Assembly (NCBI GenBank): GCA_963715785.1
Contig: OY970276.1
Location: forward strand, 1,922,001 to 1,986,000
Source of the DNA: LD21 sp963715785
GTDB lineage: Bacteria; Bacteroidota; Bacteroidia; Bacteroidales; VadinHA17
Length of the DNA stretch: 64,000 nucleotides
Direction of reading: 5' to 3'
Each line of letters starts with the position of its first letter. Position 1 is the stretch's first letter. A program made the translations under genes and the position numbers. Of the stretch, positions 27,100 to 35,264 are shown in pieces. Below the pieces are notes generated by a model that was given only the letters and a program-made list of their open reading frames with translations, did not search any database and was not told where the DNA came from.

Positions 27100-27834
27100 T
27101 TACCACAGCCACCCAGATAAGTCTATAATACTCTCCAAACGACTTTCAATTGAATCTTGCAATTCAGGAAAGAAATCAATGCCTGTTAGGCTTTCAATAG
27201 AATCTACTGAACCCACATATGTTTGAAGTGGTTTTGTTGATTTTTCATTTGGTATTAGGAAGGCTATCATTTTTCCTTGCCCTTTGGGGTCGTAAATGAT
27301 CTTATAGAAGTACTTGGGTATGCTGACTCCATCCAAGCCTATCTTGCCCTTATTTGATGTTAAAACGCCTCCTGTGACCACATAGATTCTTCCAGAAGAT
27401 AATGCCCATCTTCTAACCTGTTCTTCTAAATCATTCCATATACCTGCATTAAAATCTCGATCTTGAGGACTACAGTTAGATAAATAAAATGTTTCAGACA
27501 TAGAAGTCAGATTCAATTTCATATCTCTTGCTGGACACAAATGTCCTCGATCATAACCCAAAACCCTATCATCCTCAAGTTGGGCAGAAATTGTTGAGAC
27601 CATTTCATCCAGTCTGTAATCATCGGTTCTTTTCTTTTTTCCTCGCACCATGTCAGTAGTGAGTTCATAATAAACCCATTCTGTCTGTTCATTTGGTTCT
27701 GAGTAAGACAAAGTGTAATAAGTGTGTCGTACTATCTGGTGGGTAGTTGAGGTTGGTAGTAATTCCTGTGCCATTGAGGCAAAAGAAATACTCATAAGAA
27801 GCGTAAGAGTAATAACGATGGATTTAATTCTCAT
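27100..27834 (-). CDS. DNA/RNA non-specific endonuclease (NUC1 family), exported
   Basis: A 244-residue betabeta-alpha-metal nuclease. Signal peptide about 1-23 (ends ASMAQE). The catalytic His lies in the family motif YDRGHLCPARDM (near residue 97), and the metal-binding Asn region is FYLSNCSPQDRDFNAGIWND (about 117-136), with the following LEEQVRRWA typical of the family. It should degrade DNA and RNA in the periplasm or outside. It is the first gene inside the island, convergent with the yifB stub. It could defend against incoming DNA or scavenge nucleotides; these cannot be separated here. Confidence 0.92.
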   Translation of the reverse strand: MRIKSIVITLTLLMSISFASMAQELLPTSTTHQIVRHTYYTLSYSEPNEQTEWVYYELTTDMVRGKKKRTDDYRLDEMVSTISAQLEDDRVLGYDRGHLCPARDMKLNLTSMSETFYLSNCSPQDRDFNAGIWNDLEEQVRRWALSSGRIYVVTGGVLTSNKGKIGLDGVSIPKYFYKIIYDPKGQGKMIAFLIPNEKSTKPLQTYVGSVDSIESLTGIDFFPELQDSIESRLESIIDLSGWLW

Positions 27835-28133
27835 AGAGTACTCTAAAATATCATGAAAATGAGTCTTTTGTTACGTTATTCTGTTTAAGCTGATAATGTC
27901 GTTTCTTATGATTTCATAAAGAAATCACTTTAACATTCAAAAAGAATATCCCAAATCTTGACTATTCTTCATAATAATCCACAGATTACATGATGTTTAC
28001 GCAAGTATTTCATTTTACTAATATCGAGAGGGTGAATATAAAAAGATATTTATCCTAATTTTAATATTTCTTAATGTTGGTAGCATGAAATAGTTTAAGT
28101 AGACTACCTTTAGCACAACTAATCCTGAAATCG
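27835..28133. other. AT-rich gap with promoter of the NUC1 gene
   Basis: About 300 bp with no gene. The part next to 27835 should contain the NUC1 promoter. Just before 28134 the frame of the next gene is open back to 28089 without an ATG, which hints that the gene's original start was lost. Confidence 0.3.
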
Positions 28134-28583
28134 GTGTATGGCTCAAATGGTGCTTCAGAAAAACTAATGCAAATTGGTATTGATGTAAATTCTATCAAGT
28201 TTGAGCATTATAGTGCCAAGGATATTTCAAGGCTTGATTTGACAATAGGGAATATAAAATCATCCAATAGCGAAAATGTAATCAATTGGAAGTTTAACCA
28301 AGTTCATATTAATGATTCAGGACGTAATGGAAAAGAAATATTTCTTTCATTGTATCCTGCAACAGAAAATGATTTAGTAGACATAGTGGATAGTCTCTCA
28401 AAAGTGCTCGGTATTGATTCAGCAGGGAGGCTTAAACTGTTGGATTATGAATTAATTATTTACAGGAATGATGCCAGTCCGAACTTTCCGATTAGAGAAT
28501 GGAAAGACTTTGGAGACTATTATGTTGATTTAAAGGGTTTATCTCGAACTCAGTCTGTAATATTATTCCTAAGACGTAAATAA
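28134..28583 (+). CDS. Hypothetical protein, possibly 5'-truncated
   Basis: A 149-codon frame with plausible composition (SIKFEHYSAKDISRLDLTIG, WKFNQVHINDSGRNGKEIF) and no recognised family. The first possible start is GTG; the frame is open upstream to 28089 without an ATG and reads PLAQLILKSVYGSNG across it. That pattern fits a gene whose 5' end was removed during island assembly, or a GTG start. It converges with the next gene, 12 bp apart. Confidence 0.45.
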   Translation: MYGSNGASEKLMQIGIDVNSIKFEHYSAKDISRLDLTIGNIKSSNSENVINWKFNQVHINDSGRNGKEIFLSLYPATENDLVDIVDSLSKVLGIDSAGRLKLLDYELIIYRNDASPNFPIREWKDFGDYYVDLKGLSRTQSVILFLRRK

Positions 28584-28594
28584 CAGTATTAAAT

Positions 28595-28945
28595 TTACCT
28601 ATTATCCCACTTCGTCTTCTGCCATTCACTTATAACACCCTCATTTTCGCAATCAGGACAGTACCAATGAATTTCTTCATTTTTGGGCATTAAGGCAGTC
28701 TTAATCAGTCCGTGACAGCCTTTATTAAAACAGCGGATATCTGTTGAGGTAAGTGTTGATGGTAATGTTTTGGTTGTGGTATCAACTACCAGAGCCATGA
28801 AACTGGCTAACTCTCTGGCTTGTTTTGGCATCTGCATTGGGATGTTACCAGTTTCGTCAAGAAAATGCTGCATATTGGAGATATACATAATATTATTTTT
28901 GGTCAGTTGATAGTGTTCATGACGACTGTGAAGATAAGCAGACAT
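28595..28945 (-). CDS. Small zinc-ribbon protein, paralog of the next gene
   Basis: A 116-residue protein of unknown function. A hydrophobic helix segment (ARELASFMALVVDTTTKTLP) is followed by a four-Cys zinc ribbon: CFNKGCHG and then WYCPDCENEG. It is nearly identical over residues 18-113 to the first half of the neighbour at 29018-29704, so it is a tandem duplicate. The start is supported by conservation in both copies (MS(A/V)YL preceded by AAAATAAA). Confidence 0.7.
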   Translation of the reverse strand: MSAYLHSRHEHYQLTKNNIMYISNMQHFLDETGNIPMQMPKQARELASFMALVVDTTTKTLPSTLTSTDIRCFNKGCHGLIKTALMPKNEEIHWYCPDCENEGVISEWQKTKWDNR

Positions 28946-29017
28946 TTTATTTTAAGTGAATTAAACCTTTAATTTCATCAACATCAGGTTTCCATATATT
29001 TTTCATCGTGACATTAC

Positions 29018-29704
29018 CTACAAGCCAGTAATAGTTCCTGAATTCACGCATTCCGAACATTTCCAATAAATTTCATTCTTATCCAAATCAATCGCACTTG
29101 AAATATTACCAAAACAACCTTTTCGAAAACATCTTATCGTTGTTGGAGTTAGTTCTGTGGGCAGTTTTTCAAATGTTTCGTCAATGACAAGTGAAAAGAA
29201 TGCCGATATCTCTCTGGCTTCTTTGGGTATTTGTTTCGGGAAGTCTTCTGATGGGTTAGGGGACTTGGGCATTTGGGGAATATACTTATTTCTTTTCTTA
29301 AGATATATTCTTTTCTTAGGGATAACCCCTTTGACACCGCCTTCAGGGTCTTTAACGTCTCCTGTAAGATTATCCCATTTCGTCTTCTGCCATTCACTTA
29401 TAACACCCTCATTTTCGCAATCTGGACAGTACCAGTGAATTTCTACATTCTTGGGCATTAAAGCAGTCTTGATCAATCCATGACAGCCTTTATTAAAGCA
29501 ACTAATTTCTGTTGAGGTAAGAGTTGATGGCAATTTTTTGGTAGTGGCATCAACCACAAGTGCCATGAAACTTGCCAGTTCTCTTGCTTGCTTTGGCATC
29601 TGTTTTGGGATGTTTCCTGTTTCATCCAAGAAATGTTGCATGTTGGATATATACATGTTCTTTACAATATTAAATAACTTAAGACTACGAAGATAGACAG
29701 ACAT
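29018..29704 (-). CDS. Zinc-ribbon protein with two copies of the same unknown domain
   Basis: About 228 residues from the ATG at 29704, chosen because it aligns with the start of the paralog (MSVYLRSLKLFN); an ATG at 29737 adds eleven residues. Domain copy 1 is at about 24-105 (IPKQMPKQARELASFMALVV ... CFNKGCHG ... WYCPDCENEG), then a basic linker (PKKRIYLKKRNKYIP), then copy 2 at about 150-228 (FPKQIPKEAREISAFFSLVI ... CFRKGCFG ... WKCSECVNSG). Each copy has four Cys in a CxxxxC...CxxC ribbon. Family not recognised. RNA or DNA binding is a guess from the ribbons. Confidence 0.7.
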   Translation of the reverse strand: MSVYLRSLKLFNIVKNMYISNMQHFLDETGNIPKQMPKQARELASFMALVVDATTKKLPSTLTSTEISCFNKGCHGLIKTALMPKNVEIHWYCPDCENEGVISEWQKTKWDNLTGDVKDPEGGVKGVIPKKRIYLKKRNKYIPQMPKSPNPSEDFPKQIPKEAREISAFFSLVIDETFEKLPTELTPTTIRCFRKGCFGNISSAIDLDKNEIYWKCSECVNSGTITGL

Positions 29705-29811
29705 TTTATTTTTCCTTCGGCAATTTGTGTAAAGCACTCAGGAATAAAATAAAAAAAAGGACTATAATCTAAATTACAATCCTTGTTTATGATTTTAATT
29801 AAACATGCTTT

Positions 29812-30060
29812 TTAAATCTTTTCAATTTTCAAATAATGATATGATGCTGATTTTCGGTGTTCAATACTGATTTTAACATCTTGATTTTTAAAGAGCAGAT
29901 AACCCCAATGTGGTAGTTTTTGAATCAAGGTTACTGTTTCAATTTTCCCATTAATAATTTTTCTGTCTGGTCTTAAAAATAATTGACCACCAAGTTGTTT
30001 CTGAACTTCTAATAATGCTTTTTCAGCATCTTCATAATAAACATAATCGATAGTTTTCAT
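29812..30060 (-). CDS. Small hypothetical protein
   Basis: An 82-residue protein (MKTIDYVYYEDAEKALLEVQ...) with mixed alpha/beta character and no recognised domain, membrane segment or metal motif. It lies between the zinc-ribbon gene and the defence operon on the same strand, with about 110 bp on each side. The composition is normal for the island, so it is probably expressed. Confidence 0.5.
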   Translation of the reverse strand: MKTIDYVYYEDAEKALLEVQKQLGGQLFLRPDRKIINGKIETVTLIQKLPHWGYLLFKNQDVKISIEHRKSASYHYLKIEKI

Positions 30061-30174
30061 ATTTAATCTTCTTTAAATGTCGGACATATACGGGATTAGT
30101 TTTAAAAAGGTTACAAAATAAAAAAGTTTCTAAAACATCACATCGTCAACCATTGATATTAGAAAATTGCTTAA

Positions 30175-30813
30175 CTAATTATCCCATTTGATACCCCTTT
30201 TCTTCATTTCATCTTTTAGCATTCCCAAATGCTGAAGCATGTATTTATTACCTGCTTTTATTTGCCTGAATTCTTTTTTAAGTTCATCATCTGACTCCCC
30301 TTTTAGGCTTTCAAGAAACTTAAAAACATTAGTACCTTCGGAATTACAACCATCCTCATATACATAGACAGGATTAGCACCAAATTTTACGTGGTCTAAT
30401 TGGGCGAGATTTATGAGCAAATCATATAGTTTTTCAGCAATTTCAGTGGCATCTTTTTTATACACAGTAAAACTTAAATTGCCAAATAATGATTTATGTG
30501 CAGGTAATTTCGCCTTTTCGCAGTAGTCTTTATAAAAGGGATAAACATAATCGTCATAAATAATTGCATAAAAACGCTCAAACTTCTTTATAGTGAATGT
30601 GTCATAAACAATATTCCAATATTTTTTGCCAGATGTTTCGATGCTGACAAATGGTAAATTATTCTCGCAGCAGTATTCATAAAACTTGCTATGACTCTCA
30701 TCGTAGTTTCCCTTTTTATAGTAAATAAATTTTGTCACTAAATTTTCCATTTGATTCACGTTTAAGTTTAGAAGCCAGCAGGTTCTTGGAGGTTTATATC
30801 CTAAATATCTCAT
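30175..30813 (-). CDS. Hypothetical protein at the 3' end of the defence operon
   Basis: A 212-residue soluble protein rich in aromatic and charged residues (FERFYAIIYDDYVYPFYKDY; DELKKEFRQIKAGNKYML). No recognised domain. It starts 20 bp after the helicase stop codon on the same strand, so it is likely co-transcribed as the last gene of the hsdR-to-helicase operon and may be an accessory. A Met at codon 22 (MENLVTKFIYY) is an alternative start. Confidence 0.6.
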   Translation of the reverse strand: MRYLGYKPPRTCWLLNLNVNQMENLVTKFIYYKKGNYDESHSKFYEYCCENNLPFVSIETSGKKYWNIVYDTFTIKKFERFYAIIYDDYVYPFYKDYCEKAKLPAHKSLFGNLSFTVYKKDATEIAEKLYDLLINLAQLDHVKFGANPVYVYEDGCNSEGTNVFKFLESLKGESDDELKKEFRQIKAGNKYMLQHLGMLKDEMKKRGIKWDN

Positions 30814-30832
30814 GGTTGTTAAAAAAACTGTT

Positions 30833-33800
30833 TCAGTTTTTTATCTCAACAATTTCCACATAGTTATCAAGGTTGCCAATTTTAACAATATCACCCACTG
30901 AATGCCCAATAATTGACGCAGCTAACGGAGTTTTAAAATATACATATTGTACTCCACTTGATGTTTCGTATTTGTCATGGGTCGAATCAACCAATTGAAC
31001 TGTAAAGTTTTTGCCATTGTTTACATACTTAACAAGCACTTTACTATTATCCCTAATTTCTGCTTTTAAAGGCTTTGTATATTCAATTGTAGGTTCTTCA
31101 ATCGTCTGAATTTTCTTAACTTCTCTTTCATGATCAATAACCGATACTTGAGAAACATGCTTTTCAATATCTAAAATTTCATCCGTGAAAGCAAAAGCAG
31201 TTTTTGAAAAGTCCTTCAGTTTTAGATTAGCGGTTAAATCAGTTTTTTGAATATAGTCAATAAGTCTATCTGTTTCTCTCTTTGGATTACGCCACCAATT
31301 TGTGCTCCAAACTCTATGAAATACAAATCCATGATTCTCCAATATCTTTTGGCGATGACTATCATACAAATACGCTTCCCTACTCGAATGATATTTTGCA
31401 CCATCACATTCAATAGCTATTCTTGGTACACCCGCAGCTTTTGAATCATATACTATATCAATTCTAAACCCTGCAAATTGAAATTGAGGTATTAATTTCT
31501 GTTCACCAAATTTGTCCGCAAGTGCTTGGTAAACTTCTTCTTCAAATGGTGATTCCAATTCTCCACCAATAAATCTATCAAGACTTGTACTCGAAGTTGA
31601 ATTTTCATCAAGAGCCATTAATACTGATAACCGTGCATCCTTATTACTTTCACTTATTGCTTTGGCATAAGCTAAATATGAATAAAAAACGGCTCTTTTA
31701 TTGTTAGCTCCTTCAGTAACTAAGAAGTCCTTGTAATTCATAAATACACTTTCTGGGACTGATGTACAAACATAAACCTTGTACTTGGCTCGAGTGATTA
31801 TAACATTAAGAAGTTTATACCCTTTTGAGTGATTAATCGGTCCGAATCGCTGAGCGAATTTCCCTTCCTTTCCTATTCCATAAGTAGTTGAAAGTATTAT
31901 AACATCTTTTTCATCACCTTGAATATTCTCGAGGTTCTTTACAAACATGCCATTTTCTTCTAATTCTTGAATCTTGTCATTAAACTTTTCATACTTTGTA
32001 AATTTCTGTCTCTCTAAGATTTTACTTTTAATTAAATTCCTTTGAGCAATATTAAATGTAGCAACTCCAACAGAAGGATATTCTCCACTTGGTAATCTAT
32101 TAATGTTATATTCTAATATGGATAATACAGTTTCAGCTTCGGCATCATTAGTATAGTCTGAAAACGTACCATTAACTTGAATATATTTAAATGGGATATA
32201 ATCGAAATCGTTGGGTATTGGTTTTAATCTTTGATTGTAGAAGGCATGGTTAGAAAAATCAATGAGATAAGGATGTCTTGAACGATAATGAAAATCAAGA
32301 TGTTTCTTTTCAAAGTTTAGTTCTGTGCCGAACTCGAGTAATGATTCACAAGATAAAACAAGATTGTCTTTATCGATAACAATTTCATCCTCTTCGTCTA
32401 ATTCATCTTCATCTTCAATTGACCCATCAAAAACTTTGCTGAAATAATTAGAAGGAGGCATTTGATGTTCATCACCTGAAATTATTACTTGCTTCCCCTT
32501 AAGAATGGCAGGTAAATTATCTTCTAATCTTAACTGGCTGGCTTCATCAAACAAAACAATATCAAAGTACTTGTTCATCCCTTTAAATAAGTTGCAGCAA
32601 ACATCAGGAGAAGTCAGAATAATTGGAAAGAAAGTAGTGAAAAGATTAGCGTCATATTGCACGATTTGCCTTAATGAAAGTCTTTTGAATCTATTACTAC
32701 TTCTTTTGTTATAAAGGTTTTCAACTGAGAGGTTGTTGTTGCGTTGCTCAAATATTCTTGTGGCATCAATTTGTTCCGAAAACCATAGTTCACGAATATA
32801 TCTTAATTGTTCTTTCCCTATTTCACTTAAAGTTTTATCAAGGTCAACATGTTCAGTATCATTTGTTGGCAAATCGTTGTTGGCTGAGTTTACAAGCAAT
32901 GAATTCAAATAATATATTATAAATGCTCTGCGCCAATCAGACTTGCCTTTTAATTGGTTAATTAGTTTTTTGATTCCTTCTGTTAACTCATAATAAAAAT
33001 GAAACCATTTAAATTCAATAACAAATGGGTCATTTTCATTAATAAAATATTTTTGTTTGGTAAGGATTAAATCTTCAGTGTCGGAGAGGAATTTTTTGAA
33101 ATTAGATACGCTGATGTATTTTACTGTCCAGTTTTCTTCATCTATAGTTGCTTTTAATTTTTCAACTTCTTCTTTGAGCAACTTAAGGGATTTAGTTTGA
33201 CATGCAAGTTCGCTGAATTCGAGCAAATTAAGAATTGAATATTCATTTTCAACTTTGGTATCAAATATTGCAGTTAATTCTTTTACAGCTTTTTTAATTT
33301 CATCCAGTATGATCAGATTATCATTAAGTGAACCAGAAAGTTCAATATGAAACAAGTCCTTGCTATTGGAAAAATGAGTTTTAATTCTTTCAAGGAGTGA
33401 TCGTAAATTATTTTGGTCTTTTAAAATCTTTTGTCTGTTTTTCGAAAAAACCGAAAGTGACTTGTAAATAAAACTATCAGTCTTTCTTTCGTTTAGTAAG
33501 TCGGGATTTTCTTTATTAAGTTCTAATATTTCTTTTATTAAGTTAAAAATATCATTAGCCTGTGCAAGTTGTCTAAAAAGTTCTGATTTTCTGATTTTGA
33601 TATACTCCTGTTTATATTTTTGTTCTAATTCTATTATAAATTCACGTTTCCCAATATAATATTCAAAAGATTCATTAAGATTTTGCTCAATTAAATATGG
33701 ATTATCTCCAGCCAGTAGTTTATCAACATTAATAAAAGATATCTTTTCAAATGGTCTGTAATAATCATATAGAGATTGTCCTGTTTGTACTATGTCGAGA

Positions 33801-35218
33801 GTTTCATTAAATTCTTGTAGGGAATAATTGAAGCTATTTTTATCAAGATTGATGTAATTGTCTTTATCTGTGCATTTAAGCTCTGCTAACAATGTCCCAA
33901 CAATATAAGTCCAAGATTTGTCACCAAGAAGTTTATCGTCCAGCTTTTTATGCTTCAAGTTTATAGAATTGATAAGAATCTTTGCCTTGTTGGTTAAATT
34001 AGTCAATGATTCTTTTGAGCACGGGTAACGATAACGCCTATAGGATGTGTTATCTACTCTATTTCTTACTGATTCTACTACTGCTTTACGGTCTTTGACT
34101 ATATCTCTAATTAGAATACAATTATTACTTAATCCTTTCTCAGTGAGTGCGTTATGAATAACCTCCAAGGCAGTTCTTTTTTCACAAACCACAATAGTTT
34201 TTCTCTGATTTTCCAAAGCATTGACGAGTATTGCTGTTAAGGTTTGACTTTTGCCAGTCCCGGGCGGTCCTTGAATCAAAATATTCCGAGTAGATTCTAA
34301 TGAATGTAGAATGTTTTGTTGTGAAGGGTCAGTTTCTACAGAAGAAATTGATTGAAAAGTACATCCATCTATTTCATCAAGTTCAATTGATAGACCTTCA
34401 AGCTCAATTAAATTATTGTAATCATTGATGATATTTTGCTTTTGAACTTCAAAAATTGAGAACAAACCACAAAAATCAATTAAAGAGTTTGTTGAGTTTA
34501 ATGGCAGCTTTTCATAATGTGCTTTTTCACTAATCGGGTTTATGTCATCAAGTTTCTTCTTAAATGTGTCATATAAGTCAATCGGTACAGAAGAATTTAT
34601 TGTTTTGATTAAATTGACACATATTTCAATAAGTTCACTTTTACTAATAAGACCGTCATCAAGCATTTCGTTAGGAATTGATTCAATCTCAATTTTTGAA
34701 TCATTCTGTAAATGATTTATAAGGACTTCATTTAAGTATATAGGGTCATCTTCATTCCTGTTGATTTCCCAAGTATTAAAATCTTTTGTTCGCTTAATCC
34801 TGAGTGACCAAATAAGTATAGGAGCAACTGTCAATTTGTTGTCTGCCTGATCTCTCCTTATTAGTAATGGAAAACCAAAGCCGAAAGTGTTAATGCCTTT
34901 TTCTAATTCAATTGTTTCTGTCTGGTTGATTAAATTTTCAAATGATTTGGTAATTTTTACTAATTGCAATTGATCTTCTTCGAATAATGAATTAATGTCC
35001 ACTACATTATCCTTCCAACTGATTCTGAATTTTAATGGGTTATCTGAAAGTAAAGATTGTATGAAATCATTTGGGAGGTTTTTATCAATATATGCAAGTC
35101 TGGTCAAGTCAAACTTGTACCTCGATTTCGCAGGAATAGCATTCAAGTGGATACTTCTACGATTCCCAATTTTGAGTCGCTTTTGTAATTCAGTAAGTAT
35201 CTTTTTTGTCAGTTCCAT
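30833..35218 (-). CDS. SF1 helicase with Vsr/MTES_1575-like nuclease and C-terminal GreA-like domain
   Basis: A 1461-residue defence-type helicase. N-terminal DUF4011-like region (1-300); Walker A in ILIQGPPGTGKSQTL (about 313-327); long coiled insert (about 430-760); Walker B in FDIVLFDEASQL (near 888) and motif III ISGDEHQMPPSNYF; SF1 motifs V/VI in NIQGDEKDVIILST and LLNVIITRAKYKVYV. A PD-(D/E)XK-type domain occupies about 1219-1316: FRIDIVYD, RIAIECDGAKYHSSREAYLYD and VFHRVWSTNWWRNP, like the Vsr/REase_MTES_1575 group. The last 75 residues (TPLAASIIGHSVGDIVKIG...YVEIVEIKN) match the C-terminal FKBP-like fold of GreA/GreB. It follows the OLD nuclease by 46 bp. Known DUF4011-helicase-Vsr proteins defend against phage; the GreA-like tail is unusual. 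Confidence 0.88.
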   Translation of the reverse strand: MELTKKILTELQKRLKIGNRRSIHLNAIPAKSRYKFDLTRLAYIDKNLPNDFIQSLLSDNPLKFRISWKDNVVDINSLFEEDQLQLVKITKSFENLINQTETIELEKGINTFGFGFPLLIRRDQADNKLTVAPILIWSLRIKRTKDFNTWEINRNEDDPIYLNEVLINHLQNDSKIEIESIPNEMLDDGLISKSELIEICVNLIKTINSSVPIDLYDTFKKKLDDINPISEKAHYEKLPLNSTNSLIDFCGLFSIFEVQKQNIINDYNNLIELEGLSIELDEIDGCTFQSISSVETDPSQQNILHSLESTRNILIQGPPGTGKSQTLTAILVNALENQRKTIVVCEKRTALEVIHNALTEKGLSNNCILIRDIVKDRKAVVESVRNRVDNTSYRRYRYPCSKESLTNLTNKAKILINSINLKHKKLDDKLLGDKSWTYIVGTLLAELKCTDKDNYINLDKNSFNYSLQEFNETLDIVQTGQSLYDYYRPFEKISFINVDKLLAGDNPYLIEQNLNESFEYYIGKREFIIELEQKYKQEYIKIRKSELFRQLAQANDIFNLIKEILELNKENPDLLNERKTDSFIYKSLSVFSKNRQKILKDQNNLRSLLERIKTHFSNSKDLFHIELSGSLNDNLIILDEIKKAVKELTAIFDTKVENEYSILNLLEFSELACQTKSLKLLKEEVEKLKATIDEENWTVKYISVSNFKKFLSDTEDLILTKQKYFINENDPFVIEFKWFHFYYELTEGIKKLINQLKGKSDWRRAFIIYYLNSLLVNSANNDLPTNDTEHVDLDKTLSEIGKEQLRYIRELWFSEQIDATRIFEQRNNNLSVENLYNKRSSNRFKRLSLRQIVQYDANLFTTFFPIILTSPDVCCNLFKGMNKYFDIVLFDEASQLRLEDNLPAILKGKQVIISGDEHQMPPSNYFSKVFDGSIEDEDELDEEDEIVIDKDNLVLSCESLLEFGTELNFEKKHLDFHYRSRHPYLIDFSNHAFYNQRLKPIPNDFDYIPFKYIQVNGTFSDYTNDAEAETVLSILEYNINRLPSGEYPSVGVATFNIAQRNLIKSKILERQKFTKYEKFNDKIQELEENGMFVKNLENIQGDEKDVIILSTTYGIGKEGKFAQRFGPINHSKGYKLLNVIITRAKYKVYVCTSVPESVFMNYKDFLVTEGANNKRAVFYSYLAYAKAISESNKDARLSVLMALDENSTSSTSLDRFIGGELESPFEEEVYQALADKFGEQKLIPQFQFAGFRIDIVYDSKAAGVPRIAIECDGAKYHSSREAYLYDSHRQKILENHGFVFHRVWSTNWWRNPKRETDRLIDYIQKTDLTANLKLKDFSKTAFAFTDEILDIEKHVSQVSVIDHEREVKKIQTIEEPTIEYTKPLKAEIRDNSKVLVKYVNNGKNFTVQLVDSTHDKYETSSGVQYVYFKTPLAASIIGHSVGDIVKIGNLDNYVEIVEIKN

Positions 35219-35264
35219 GCTTTTTTATTTTTTCAGCAAAAAATCAGACTCAATTGATTGAAAG

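Noticed and set aside
27100..27834. NUC1 nuclease as a restriction enzyme of the island
   Set aside because: It has a signal peptide and belongs to the non-specific DNA/RNA endonuclease family, so it acts outside the cytosol.
29157..29461. Plus-strand frames opposite the zinc-ribbon gene
   Set aside because: They are shadows of the minus-strand gene, whose duplicated zinc-ribbon domain clearly shows the real coding strand.
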